From Catalinimonas alkaloidigena (GTDB taxonomy: Bacteria > Bacteroidota > Bacteroidia > Cytophagales > Cyclobacteriaceae), in assembly GCF_029504655.1 (NCBI RefSeq), contig NZ_JAQFIL010000001.1, positions 6,081,001 through 6,145,000 on the forward strand: a stretch of 64,000 nucleotides of DNA, read 5' to 3'. Each line of letters begins with the position of its first letter. The stretch's first letter is position 1. The position numbers and the translations under genes are program-made. Under the pieces are notes generated by a model, which did no database searches, had not been told where the DNA came from, and was given only the letters and a program-made list of their open reading frames with translations. Shown here in pieces: positions 7,973 through 17,038 of this stretch.

Positions 7973-10900
7973 ATGCAGTTAACACGACTTGAGATCAAAG
8001 GCTTTAAGAGTTTCGCAGACAAAGTTATCATTAACTTTGACAAGGGGATTACCGGTGTGGTCGGTCCCAATGGCTGCGGTAAGTCTAATGTGGTAGATGC
8101 TATACGTTGGGTACTGGGAGAGCAGAAGACCCGTATGCTTCGCTCCGACAAGATGGAGAACATCATCTTTAACGGTACCAAAAAGCGTAAAGCCACCCAG
8201 ATGGCTGAGGTTTCGCTCACCTTTGACAACACCAAAAACCTTATCCCTACCGAATACACCCAGGTGACCATCACCCGCCGCTATTATCGCTCAGGGGACA
8301 GCGAATATATGCTGAACGGCGTTACCTGCCGCCTGAAGGATATCACCAACCTCTTCATGGATACGGGTATCGCTTCCAACAGCTATGCCATCATTGAGCT
8401 GAAGATGGTAGATGAGATTCTTAATGATAAAGACAACTCTCGCCGTAACCTGTTTGAGGAAGCCGCCGGTATCAGCAAGTTTCGTACCCGCAAAAAAGAG
8501 ACGCTGCGAAAATTAGGAGACACGGATGCTGACCTGGAGCGGGTGGAAGACCTGCTCTACGAGATAGAGAAAAATTTAAAATCACTTGAGAAGCAGGCCA
8601 AGCAGGCAGAAAAATATTATAAGACCAAAGAGGAATATAAAAACCTGAGTGTACAGCTCGCCAAAGTAACGGTCAGTTCGCAAAGGGAAAAATTACAAAA
8701 CCTGCATAAGCAACTGGAAGCAGAAAGTGACCGCAAGCTCAGCCTCAACCGCCAACTCAGTGAAAGTGACGCGCTGATAGAGCAGCTCAAAACTGATCTG
8801 GTCAATAAAGAAAAACTGCTTTCTTCCCGCCAAAAATCGCTGAACCAGCACGTGGAGCAGATTCGCAACTACGAGAGTGATAAGCAGGTAAAGAATGAAA
8901 AGATGCGCCTGCTTAAAGACAGGGAGCTACAGCTTACGGAACAGTTAGAGCGTGACCGTTATAATATTGACCAGATCAGCGAAAGCCTGGAAGGGCTACG
9001 CTGGCAGCGATCAGAAGCGGCCGAAAACCTGGAGATCACCAAAGACAAGGTAGCCCAACTCAAGCAGGAATACGAAGAGTACAAGACTAAGACCAATGCG
9101 CTGAAAGAAGAAGTCAATCAGGCAGACGGTGCGCTAAGAGAGAAGCAGGATGAAGTCTACCAGATCAAAAAGACACTGGAGATCAAGCAAATGCAGCTAA
9201 GCGCTACCCGCCAGGATCTGGAAAAAACTTCTGCCGATACCAGCGCTCAGCAGGCTGATATGAGCCGCTACGACGAACGGGCTGCCGAACTGGAAGATGA
9301 ATTGCAGACACTCAGAGACGAACTCACCGAAGCCGAGCAGGCGGAGCAGGATCTGCAGCAGCGCATGGAATCCCTGGCCGAAAGTATAGAGGCGAATAAG
9401 GAAGAACTTTCTAAGACCAACCGTACCCGCGACGCACTGCAGAATGAATATAACCTTACCAAGTCTCTGGTGGATAACCTGGAAGGTTTCCCTGATGCTA
9501 TCAAGTTTATCAAGAAAAATATTGAGTGGGCCAAGAAAGCACCGCTGCTTTCAGATATCATTAGCTGTGGTGAGGAGTACCGGGTGTGTATAGAAAACTA
9601 CCTCAGCCAGTACATGAACTACTACGTAGTGCAAAGTCGTGCTGAGGCTTTGGAAGCCATTAACCTTTTGAGTGATGCATCTAAAGGCAAAGCTAATTTC
9701 TTTATCCTGGATGAGTTTGAACATTTTAAGCCTGCTGCCAGCAAAACTTTTGATCATGCGGTATCCGCTGCTGAGATCGTAGAATATGACCCCGCTTATC
9801 AGGCTCTTGTGCAGTACGTACTTAACAATGCCTATATTGTCAATGGTGATTTTACCATTCCTGAAGATAAAGAGGCTTCTTTTATCACCAAAGATGGGCG
9901 CATTGTGCAGCACCCCTTCAGCATGGCGGGAGGTTCCGTTGGCCTATTTGAAGGTAAACGTATCGGGCGTGCCAAAAATATGGAGAAGCTTAAGGCACAA
10001 CTCAAAGAACTGGAAAAAGAGGTAGAAGCCCAGCAGCAAAGCATACAGGAGAAACAGTTGCAGTTATCCAGCCTCAAGCAAAGCTCTCCCAAAGAAGCTA
10101 TCGCTTCTTTGCAAAAAGAGATCAGCCAGATTAGCCAGGAATTTGTTTCAGTGAAGACCAAAAAGGAGCAGATGGCTGAAATGCTATCCAGCAATGCTCA
10201 AAAGCGGGTGGACACCGAAGACCACATTCAGGAGTTGCATGAAGCCTGTGCCGAGTTGGAACCGCAGGTAGCTGAAAAGGAAGAAGAACTGATCAAGCAG
10301 GAGAGTAAAATCAAAGCGCTTAAAGAAAGGCTGGCTGAAGAAAACGAAATACTGAGTGAAAAGTCTGCTAACTTCAACCAGGAGAACATACAGTTTTATC
10401 AGCAGGAAAACCGTGTGAGCAGTATTTCACAGGAGATCAGTTTTAAAGAAGAGGCTTATCAAAGCAGCGAAAACAATATTGCTAAAAACCAGCAGGCCCT
10501 TAAAGAAAGTGAAGCGAGCATCAAACAACTGCTGGAAAGCAGCGATGTGAGTGAAGATGAGCTGCTGGCCATGTATGAGGAGAAAGAGCAGATTGAGATA
10601 GGCGTTAATGAGGCGGAGAAAGACTATTACTCCGTTCGAGGTGAGATTGATAAGAACGAAAAAGCAACCCGCGAAATCCGTAACCAGCGAGAAAACAGCG
10701 ACTCTCTGGTGCTGGAAATTCAGAACCAGCTCAACAGCACCAAACTGGAGCTGAGTGGCGTAAAGGAAAGGCTTTCCGTAGAGTTTGAGCTGGACCTGGA
10801 CGAGCTCATGAAAGAGCAGGTTTCTGAAGAGGAAAAAGCGAATGTTGACCCTGAGGCACTCCGGGAGAAGCTCACCAAAATTAAAGATCGTTTACAGCGT

Positions 10901-11518
10901 ATCGGACCCATCAACCCTATGGCGATGGAGGCCTATGAAGAGATCAAAGAGCGTTATGATTTTATCAACAATGAAAAAGAAGACCTCCTGCAGGCTAAGG
11001 AATCTTTAATCACAACGATTGAAGAAATTGATACCGTAGCCCGTGCTACTTTCATGGAAGCTTACGAAAAGATTAAGGAAAACTTTGTGAAGGTGTTCCG
11101 TTCATTGTTTACCGAAGAGGATGACTGCGACCTTAAGCTGACCAATCCTGATGATCCCTTAGAGTCCAGTATTGACATCATTGCCCGGCCTAAAGGAAAG
11201 CGCCCGCTGACCATCAACCAGCTTTCGGGAGGAGAGAAAACGCTGACCGCTACTTCTTTGCTGTTTGCGATCTACCTGCTCAAGCCCGCGCCATTCTGTA
11301 TCTTTGATGAGGTAGACGCACCACTGGATGATGCCAATATTGACAAGTTCAACAACATCATCAAGACCTTCAGTAAGGACTCTCAGTTCATCATCGTGAC
11401 CCACAACAAGCGTACGATGGCCAGCACCGATATCATCTATGGGGTAACCATGATCGAGCAGGGCGTTTCCAAGGTAGTACCGGTAGACCTGAGGGAGTTT
11501 GAGCTTGCACCTGAATAG
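7973..11518 (+). CDS. smc: chromosome segregation protein SMC
   Basis: A full-length 1181-residue SMC ATPase, which organises and segregates the chromosome as a homodimer with ScpA and ScpB. The Walker A motif GPNGCGKSN is at 31-39. Long heptad-rich coiled coils (about 170-500 and 670-1000) flank a hinge near 505-670 that starts at the FPDAIKFIKKN segment. The C-terminal head carries the ABC signature LSGGEKTL and Walker B with D-loop (CIFDEVDAPLDDAN). Length and domain order are standard. ScpA and ScpB are not next to it. The gene is transcribed alone; the charged-protein unit upstream is divergent. Confidence 0.97.
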   Translation: MQLTRLEIKGFKSFADKVIINFDKGITGVVGPNGCGKSNVVDAIRWVLGEQKTRMLRSDKMENIIFNGTKKRKATQMAEVSLTFDNTKNLIPTEYTQVTITRRYYRSGDSEYMLNGVTCRLKDITNLFMDTGIASNSYAIIELKMVDEILNDKDNSRRNLFEEAAGISKFRTRKKETLRKLGDTDADLERVEDLLYEIEKNLKSLEKQAKQAEKYYKTKEEYKNLSVQLAKVTVSSQREKLQNLHKQLEAESDRKLSLNRQLSESDALIEQLKTDLVNKEKLLSSRQKSLNQHVEQIRNYESDKQVKNEKMRLLKDRELQLTEQLERDRYNIDQISESLEGLRWQRSEAAENLEITKDKVAQLKQEYEEYKTKTNALKEEVNQADGALREKQDEVYQIKKTLEIKQMQLSATRQDLEKTSADTSAQQADMSRYDERAAELEDELQTLRDELTEAEQAEQDLQQRMESLAESIEANKEELSKTNRTRDALQNEYNLTKSLVDNLEGFPDAIKFIKKNIEWAKKAPLLSDIISCGEEYRVCIENYLSQYMNYYVVQSRAEALEAINLLSDASKGKANFFILDEFEHFKPAASKTFDHAVSAAEIVEYDPAYQALVQYVLNNAYIVNGDFTIPEDKEASFITKDGRIVQHPFSMAGGSVGLFEGKRIGRAKNMEKLKAQLKELEKEVEAQQQSIQEKQLQLSSLKQSSPKEAIASLQKEISQISQEFVSVKTKKEQMAEMLSSNAQKRVDTEDHIQELHEACAELEPQVAEKEEELIKQESKIKALKERLAEENEILSEKSANFNQENIQFYQQENRVSSISQEISFKEEAYQSSENNIAKNQQALKESEASIKQLLESSDVSEDELLAMYEEKEQIEIGVNEAEKDYYSVRGEIDKNEKATREIRNQRENSDSLVLEIQNQLNSTKLELSGVKERLSVEFELDLDELMKEQVSEEEKANVDPEALREKLTKIKDRLQRIGPINPMAMEAYEEIKERYDFINNEKEDLLQAKESLITTIEEIDTVARATFMEAYEKIKENFVKVFRSLFTEEDDCDLKLTNPDDPLESSIDIIARPKGKRPLTINQLSGGEKTLTATSLLFAIYLLKPAPFCIFDEVDAPLDDANIDKFNNIIKTFSKDSQFIIVTHNKRTMASTDIIYGVTMIEQGVSKVVPVDLREFELAPE

Positions 11519-11956
11519 AGAAAAGCAAAGCCCAGCCCCAGGCAGATAACTTCAGGATAGCCAGTACCAAAGTGAAATAAAAAGTACCCAGCCACTTTCT
11601 GGAACCTGTATCCTATTGGTCCTGAAGCCTCAAAATCAAAAAAGTCGGACTTCTCAGTCTGCCTTTACGAGCACCCTGCATATTGTAATCGTAGGACGCA
11701 TCGTCGTGTCCCTTACGATTCGATTATAGAGGCGTTTCATAGCAAGCTGTACTTCAATGTCCTCCGCCCGATCTACTTGACATGCTCACGCCTAGCCTCT
11801 GGAAAGGTCAGCCAGTAGACCATGCTCATCCATCAAAACCGACATTTGCCCATATGCTGTTGAGTATTTTTTTACGTATGTCAAAAATCATCTTTTCGCA
11901 ACTCACATTGTATCCTCCCCACACAGGTATGTACCGAGCATGAAATATATTCCTTC
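11519..11956. other. 438-bp gap without a supported gene
   Basis: No frame carries an ORF with codon use like the neighbours. On the minus strand, short open pieces appear in several frames around 11620-11780 (for example DYNMQGARKGRLRSP), but stops break them and I cannot match them to a family. The stretch may be a decayed gene between smc and the convergent pseudouridine synthase. No terminator hairpin was found for either gene. Confidence 0.4.
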
Positions 11957-12568
11957 TCAATACTCTTTACCAAGGTCAAAACGATCTACTTCAACCACTT
12001 CACCTGAGTGTAGATTATCCAAGGTAATACCTCCGATACGTACCCGAATTAATCTTAAGGTAGGAAAACCCACCGAAGCAGTCATTTTACGAACCTGCCT
12101 GAACTTTCCTTCGGTGATGGTGATTGACAACCAGCTTGTTGGGCCGTGCCTTTCGTCTCTTATCTTTTTTGCCCTTGGCTCAAATTCTGGGGCTGGCTCC
12201 AGACGAGCAGCCTCACATGGCAGGGTCAGATATTTTTTGCCGTTTATCGCTATTTCTACCCCTGCCTTCAAGCGCGCTACAGCTTCAAGGGTAATTTGAC
12301 CGTCTACCTGTACATAATATTCCTTTTCTATCTTCTTAGATCGCACCAGCGCACTTACTTTACCATCTGTAGTAAGTAATAATAAACCTTCGGAGTCCTC
12401 ATCTAATCTACCAATGGCCATTATGCTTTCAGGAAAGTTATAGAGTGCTCCCAACAGCTTTTTGTTTTTCCTCCTGTTCTGGTTGTTAACAAACTGCGAC
12501 AGATAACCGAATGGCTTATGAATAATAAAGTGGCGATGTTTTGTCATTACATTTATTCTTTGCATCAC
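11957..12568 (-). CDS. RluE/RsuA-type rRNA large-subunit pseudouridine synthase
   Basis: A 203-residue enzyme of the RsuA/RluB/E/F family, which isomerises a uridine in rRNA (RluE acts on U2457 of 23S rRNA in E. coli). The catalytic-aspartate motif is GRLDEDSEGLLLLT, and the family's C-terminal motif KFRQVRKMTASVGFPTLRLIR is present. There is no N-terminal S4 domain, as in RluE (about 200 residues). The N-terminus has several possible starts: 12568, or the ATG seven codons later at 12547 (MTKHRHFIIHKPFG), which is closer to the family start. The RluE assignment rests on length and lack of S4. Confidence 0.85.
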   Translation of the reverse strand: MMQRINVMTKHRHFIIHKPFGYLSQFVNNQNRRKNKKLLGALYNFPESIMAIGRLDEDSEGLLLLTTDGKVSALVRSKKIEKEYYVQVDGQITLEAVARLKAGVEIAINGKKYLTLPCEAARLEPAPEFEPRAKKIRDERHGPTSWLSITITEGKFRQVRKMTASVGFPTLRLIRVRIGGITLDNLHSGEVVEVDRFDLGKEY

Positions 12569-12705
12569 AGGACTTCAAGAGCCCTTTTATAATTTGAAAT
12601 AATAGAACCTGTATACAAGGGCATTTAGCCTCATTTTATTGTGCTCCGGAATTGCTCATCAAGTAAATAATCATTATATAGTTATAACAATAGCTTACTA
12701 ATATT

Positions 12706-13386
12706 ATGAGCCTACTTAAACAGAGCATAAGGTCTGCAATGAATATTGGCATTTTGTTTAAAATATATGCAACCTTATCCTACATGTGGCATAAAAAATC
12801 CATTGAAGAAGCTATTGCCAAAAACGATTTAAGATTAAACTTAGGAAGTGGAAAGACCACAATAGATGGGTGGTTTAATCTTGATATGGCTGTAGGTGCA
12901 AGAATCCTTACAATGAAACTACCGGGTGGGCTAAAAAAATTTAAAAACAACTCTGTACGATATATTTATACGTCACATTTTTTAGAACATATTGACTACC
13001 CTGATACAGCTTTGGCAATTGTTAAAGAATCCTATCGTATACTTATACCCGGAGGTACATTAAGAATCATTGTGCCGGGTATTGAAAAAATAATAAAGGC
13101 TTACGCTGAAAACGATGAGGCTTTCTTTGCGATTCAAAAAGAGATGCACCCTGCCTGGTGCAAAAGTAAGCTTGATCATCTTATGTATGCGCTACAACAG
13201 GAAGGTGAACATAAATATGGCTATGATTTTGAGACTATGAAAGCATTACTTATTCAAGCCGGTTTTGATAAAGTGGTTGAGAGTGATCATAATCAGAGTC
13301 AAGAAGAAGCCCTTAGAATAGATTACAGGACCCGGGTTGATAATCACGGACGATATTTGTCTCTTTACGTAGATGCTGTTAAGTAA
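12706..13386 (+). CDS. class I SAM-dependent methyltransferase
   Basis: A 226-residue protein. The SAM-binding motif I reads LRLNLGSGKTTIDGWFNLD at about residues 42-60, and the motif region TSHFLEHIDYPDTAL ... SYRILIPGGTLRIIVPG is typical of the Methyltransf_11 group. Related proteins often modify sugars or lipids in polysaccharide clusters, but none is present here, so the substrate is open. The upstream region is AT-rich and the gene is monocistronic. Its AT content is visibly higher than that of smc, which may indicate a later arrival. Confidence 0.75.
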   Translation: MSLLKQSIRSAMNIGILFKIYATLSYMWHKKSIEEAIAKNDLRLNLGSGKTTIDGWFNLDMAVGARILTMKLPGGLKKFKNNSVRYIYTSHFLEHIDYPDTALAIVKESYRILIPGGTLRIIVPGIEKIIKAYAENDEAFFAIQKEMHPAWCKSKLDHLMYALQQEGEHKYGYDFETMKALLIQAGFDKVVESDHNQSQEEALRIDYRTRVDNHGRYLSLYVDAVK

Positions 13387-13500
13387 AATTTTTTTTACTG
13401 TGCCTACTAACCAATTATGGTAGCTACCCTTTAAGATTATCATTTATAGAACTTCAGGCAAACAATTTCTATGATTAATTTAATGGGTTTTGAGTTTGTT

Positions 13501-13851
13501 TTAAGTAAGCTTACGCCCATAATAATTTCTAAAGGCCATGAGTTTCCGCTTTTTGAGGTAGGTGAAATCACGCTCATGGATATGGGCTTCTCTTTCAAAA
13601 CTGATCTGCTCATAAGCCTGCCGGTGGGTTCTGCCTTTGAGCCTGCCTATACCATATTCTAACAGGTAGCATAAGTAGAAAGGAAAGACCAGCAACTCAC
13701 GCTGCTGCCGGAGATGTATCCTCTCATGGTTGAGCAGTATCGGATCATTCCTATCCCTTTCATGCCTTACAAATACAAAAGGATAAAGCGTAATAGCCCG
13801 GGCAAAATTTCCGGTGATCACTTGCAACAGCTGTGGCGCATGAATGACCAT
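13501..13851 (-). CDS. small HExxH-containing protein, putative metallopeptidase-like
   Basis: A 116-residue protein with LNHERIHLRQQREL at about residues 39-52. HERIH fits the zinc-peptidase HExxH pattern, and a further acidic stretch FEREAHIHERDF lies downstream and could supply a third ligand. A hydrophobic segment LLVFPFYLCYLLEYGIG follows the motif, and its arrangement next to HExxH recalls integral-membrane M48/M56-type peptidases, but this protein is much shorter. No signal peptide is obvious. The function is not established. It ends close to a 114-bp AT-rich gap and starts 24 bases after the stop of the SDR gene on the same strand, so the two may be co-transcribed. Confidence 0.65.
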   Translation of the reverse strand: MVIHAPQLLQVITGNFARAITLYPFVFVRHERDRNDPILLNHERIHLRQQRELLVFPFYLCYLLEYGIGRLKGRTHRQAYEQISFEREAHIHERDFTYLKKRKLMAFRNYYGRKLT

Positions 13852-13875
13852 AGAAAGGACTATTTTAATGAGCTA

Positions 13876-14910
13876 TCAATATTCATTGTTCCTTCGGGCC
13901 GCTCTATCTGTCACTGCTTCCAGCAAGGCAGGCACCCAGTCGGATTTACTGTTAGTGCCCTTAGCCCTTTTCTGACCAATGCCACCGGGACTGGGCAGGA
14001 TACGGTTCACCAAACCCATAACATCCGCCACCAAACCGGGAAAAAGCCCATTAGCTGCTGTGATAGCTTTGGCCTGTAAAGGAATGATCAGCGAAGTCTC
14101 ACCATGTTTACAGGCACTTACAATGGATTCAGCAGCCTTTTTAGCATCCATAGAAGTAAAGGGTTGAGAAGCAAGAATTTCCGCCAAAGCATGCTCCTTC
14201 TTATGCTGCCCTTTATGCACCATGTGCTGTAGACTACCGGTACGCATTAGACCGGGACACACAGTAGTAATGTAGATGTTGTGCTTTTGCATTTCAGCAT
14301 GAAGGCTTTCTGACAGGCCTACCAGCGCATGTTTACTGGCTGAGTAGGGAGCCAGATGGGGCACCACTACTTTACCAGCCAGAGAAGCAATATTAACAAC
14401 TCGTCCTTCTCTTTTCTTCTTCATCTCCGGTAATAAAGCTTCCATCAGGTGATAAGGTGCCCAGAAGTGGATATTCATTGCCTCCTCATACTCCTTTTTT
14501 TCCATCTCCTCTTCCGGTGCTATCTGAATTACGCCGGCATTGTTAATAAGCACCTCCACCGCTCCGAAGTGCTTCTTTACTCGCCCAAGCATATCATGAA
14601 GCTGATTGGTCTTTGTCAGGTCACAGACTACCGTATATACTCCATCCGTACCATAAGTCGCTGCCAGCTCGTCAAGATCTTCCTTTGCCTTTTTCAGCTC
14701 ACCTTTATCTCGGGCACAAATAGCTACTTTGGCTCCTTCTTTCACCATCAGGCGGGCGATTTCCAGGCCTAAGCCTCGTGAGCCACCGGTAATTAATACA
14801 ACTTTCTGTGTAAGGTCTATACTACGGTGCTTGTGGGTGAGCATTCGCGCCAAAGCTATACCGGCTATGCTGGCAGCTGTCCAGATCAGTTTTTTTTGGG
14901 TGTCGTTCAT
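13876..14910 (-). CDS. short-chain dehydrogenase/reductase with N-terminal hydrophobic helix
   Basis: A 344-residue classical SDR. An N-terminal hydrophobic stretch (LIWTAASIAGIALARML, residues 8-24) comes first. Then the cofactor-binding TGGSRGLG motif in VVLITGGSRGLGLEIARL, the NNAG motif (EVLINNAGVIQIA) and the catalytic Ser and YSASK (PYSASKHALVGLSESL). The Arg in ICARDKGEL after beta-2 suggests NADP(H). An extended C-terminus of about 90 residues follows the core. The substrate is unknown; the family reduces or oxidises alcohols and ketones. A palindrome lies 27-53 bases upstream of its start. Confidence 0.88.
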   Translation of the reverse strand: MNDTQKKLIWTAASIAGIALARMLTHKHRSIDLTQKVVLITGGSRGLGLEIARLMVKEGAKVAICARDKGELKKAKEDLDELAATYGTDGVYTVVCDLTKTNQLHDMLGRVKKHFGAVEVLINNAGVIQIAPEEEMEKKEYEEAMNIHFWAPYHLMEALLPEMKKKREGRVVNIASLAGKVVVPHLAPYSASKHALVGLSESLHAEMQKHNIYITTVCPGLMRTGSLQHMVHKGQHKKEHALAEILASQPFTSMDAKKAAESIVSACKHGETSLIIPLQAKAITAANGLFPGLVADVMGLVNRILPSPGGIGQKRAKGTNSKSDWVPALLEAVTDRAARRNNEY

Positions 14911-14936
14911 AAAAGTAAGTTTAAAAAATCATTCGC

Positions 14937-14963
14937 TATTCCGGCAGTAAGTCTACCGGAATA
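14937..14963. promoter_or_regulatory. palindrome upstream of the SDR gene, candidate operator
   Basis: TATTCCGGCAG (14937-14947) and CTACCGGAATA (14953-14963) form an 11-bp inverted repeat with one mismatch and a TAAGT centre. It lies just 5' of the minus-strand SDR gene and has no T-run, so an operator or leader hairpin fits better than a terminator. Confidence 0.45.
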
Positions 14964-15116
14964 ATCAATTTACTTAAAGTATAACGTATGAGAAACAATT
15001 GTTTGTTTTTTCTTAACCTGAATTTTCGGGCGAGTTAAAGACAGTAGCAGCAAAATTTTTGGATAAGCCCAGAATACTTTATCTTCCGGCTACAACAACC
15101 TTTAATCTTAGTCATT

Positions 15117-16007
15117 ATGAATCAGCAGAATAGAAGAAGTGCGCTCAAGAAGATAGCCGGCAGCGCAGCAATGGTACCTTTGGCCGGGGCACCCTTGACA
15201 AGCATGCCCTTTCAATCCTCTGAGAAAAAACATGTACCCTTAAAGGGCAATATCAAACATTCTGTATGTAAATGGTGCTACAGGGATATCACATTGGATG
15301 AGTTTTGTAAGGAAGTCAAAAAGATGGGCATCACTTCGGTAGAGCTTTTAGGCCCTGATGACTGGCCCACCTTGAAAAAACATGGTCTCACCTGTGCGAT
15401 GGCTTCCTGCCTGAGAGATGGTTTCGGTATTTCTAAGTGCTTCAACCGTACTGAAAATCACGCACAGCTTTATGATATCTATGCGGAGAGCATACCGCTG
15501 GCCGCCAAAGCAGGATTGAAGCAGATCATCACTTTCTCCGGAAATCGTGACGGCATGGATGACGAAACAGGCATGAAAAATTGCGCAGAGGGCTTGAAGA
15601 AAATTATGCCTATTGCTGAAAAGCATGATATCATTATATCCATGGAACTGCTCAACAGCAAAGTAAACCACCCGGACTATATGTGCGATCATACCGAATG
15701 GGGCGTAGCGCTATGTAAGATGGTGGGCTCAGAAAATTTTAAGCTGTTGTACGACATCTACCACATGCAGATTATGGAAGGCGATGTAATTGCTACCATA
15801 CAAAAACACCACCCTTACATTTCTCACTACCATACCGGAGGAGTGCCAGGCAGAGCAGAGATTGACGAAACGCAGGAGCTATACTACCCTGCCATCGTTA
15901 GAGCTATTGTGGATACCGGCTTTACAGGATTTATCGCCCAGGAGTTTATACCCAAACAAGACCCGCTGGCCTCACTGCAAGAGGGGGTCCGGATTTGTGA
16001 CGTCTAA
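15117..16007 (+). CDS. TIM-barrel isomerase of the hydroxypyruvate isomerase-like family, exported
   Basis: A 296-residue protein with a Tat-like N-terminus (NRRSALKKIAGSAAMVPLAG, residues 4-23). The body is an AP-endonuclease-2/xylose-isomerase-like TIM barrel: KHSVCKWCYRDITLDEFC at the start, acidic metal-ligand segments such as ISMELLNSKVNHP, and the late YHTGGVPGRAEID and FIAQEFIP. These features recall hydroxypyruvate isomerase (Hyi). Exported relatives are common in Bacteroidota, so a sugar or sugar-acid isomerase in the periplasm is possible; the real substrate is unknown. Its stop overlaps the convergent methyltransferase by 4 bases. Confidence 0.75.
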   Translation: MNQQNRRSALKKIAGSAAMVPLAGAPLTSMPFQSSEKKHVPLKGNIKHSVCKWCYRDITLDEFCKEVKKMGITSVELLGPDDWPTLKKHGLTCAMASCLRDGFGISKCFNRTENHAQLYDIYAESIPLAAKAGLKQIITFSGNRDGMDDETGMKNCAEGLKKIMPIAEKHDIIISMELLNSKVNHPDYMCDHTEWGVALCKMVGSENFKLLYDIYHMQIMEGDVIATIQKHHPYISHYHTGGVPGRAEIDETQELYYPAIVRAIVDTGFTGFIAQEFIPKQDPLASLQEGVRICDV

Positions 16008-16693
16008 CGTTTTTCGGCAACCCACGCCCCGTAATAAAAAGCTTTACTGAACATACGTGGGGCATGAAATCCCGCCTCCTGTAGTAATTCACCCAATCGG
16101 TGTATTGACAGGCGGTGGGTATCCTCCTGTACATGCTGCAAGCCCTGGTCTATCATCTGGCTTTCCAGGTCTTTGTTCATCATATACTGACGAAAATATT
16201 TTAGTTCTTGCTGAAAGTTATCCGAAGCATAGATATCCGAGATAATCAATGGGGCTCCTGTATGAAGCCGTGCTGCAATATCACGCAACAGTTTTAGTTT
16301 ACCGTCCTCATCATCAGGGATAAAATGTAAAACCAGTATCAGCGTGGCTGCATCATATTTCTGCTCGGTTGGCAAATCACTTACTACACCGGTTTTAAGC
16401 ATTAAAAGTGGGTCATTATCCCAATAGGCAAGTTTCATCTGAGCCAAACGAATCATTTGAGGAGAGGGATCTATACCAGTAATTTTCCAGCCGCTCACCT
16501 GTTGTTTGATCTCTGCAATTTCCTGTCCTGTGCCACAGCCAGCAATAAGCAGTCTGCGCTCTTCTTCAGCAGGAAAATAAGCATTAAGTATTGCGGGAAT
16601 AGACTGTTGTACAAAACGGTAATTAGGTACCCAGGTTGGAATTTTATCGTCGTATTGTGTGGCGCGATCACCCTCAAAAAACTCAATATGCAT
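16004..16693 (-). CDS. class I SAM-dependent methyltransferase
   Basis: A 229-residue protein. SAM motif I is RLLIAGCGTGQEIAEI near residues 47-60, followed by an acidic motif II (WKITGIDPSPQMIRLAQ) and the motif IV-like LILVLHFIPDDEDGKLKLLRDI. The order matches CmoA/UbiE-type methyltransferases, but no gene nearby points to tRNA, quinone or lipid modification. It overlaps the end of the TIM-barrel gene by 4 bases, tail to tail. The start at 16693 (MHIEFFEGDRATQYDDKI) looks natural for the family. Confidence 0.78.
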   Translation of the reverse strand: MHIEFFEGDRATQYDDKIPTWVPNYRFVQQSIPAILNAYFPAEEERRLLIAGCGTGQEIAEIKQQVSGWKITGIDPSPQMIRLAQMKLAYWDNDPLLMLKTGVVSDLPTEQKYDAATLILVLHFIPDDEDGKLKLLRDIAARLHTGAPLIISDIYASDNFQQELKYFRQYMMNKDLESQMIDQGLQHVQEDTHRLSIHRLGELLQEAGFHAPRMFSKAFYYGAWVAEKR

Positions 16694-17038
16694 AATCTAA
16701 CTAAGATTTTTAGGCAAAATGCCCAATCCCTTCAGATTATACAAGCCTTTGCTCAAAAGCGAAAAGATTTAAGGGTAAATGCAACCTCAAACTCATTTTC
16801 ATAATCTAGTTAATACGAGCGCAAACATGAAAATAGTAACTGTCTGTATTTCCTCAAAGCATGATAACTTCAGGAAAATTATACGTGTAATTACCAGATA
16901 ACACACTTAAGATACATAACAAGCGTTGTGCTTTCATAGTATAATTTGGTGAAGACGTTTCATACTTGCAAAATCTCAATACCTTTGCGGACATACTGAA
17001 GAAGAATTTTTAATAGCTTAAAATCTAATCAAACAATA
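16694..17038. other. 345-bp intergenic region with one promoter-like box
   Basis: This spacer separates the divergently transcribed methyltransferase and outer-membrane protein. TACCTTTG at 16980-16987 fits TAnnTTTG and lies 52 bases before the barrel gene; no matching -33 TTTG is at the usual distance. I see no ORF. Confidence 0.35.

Noticed and set aside
11519..11956. Possible transposase or other decayed gene between smc and the pseudouridine synthase
   Set aside because: Only short open pieces in several frames, with no match to a DDE or other family that I can defend.
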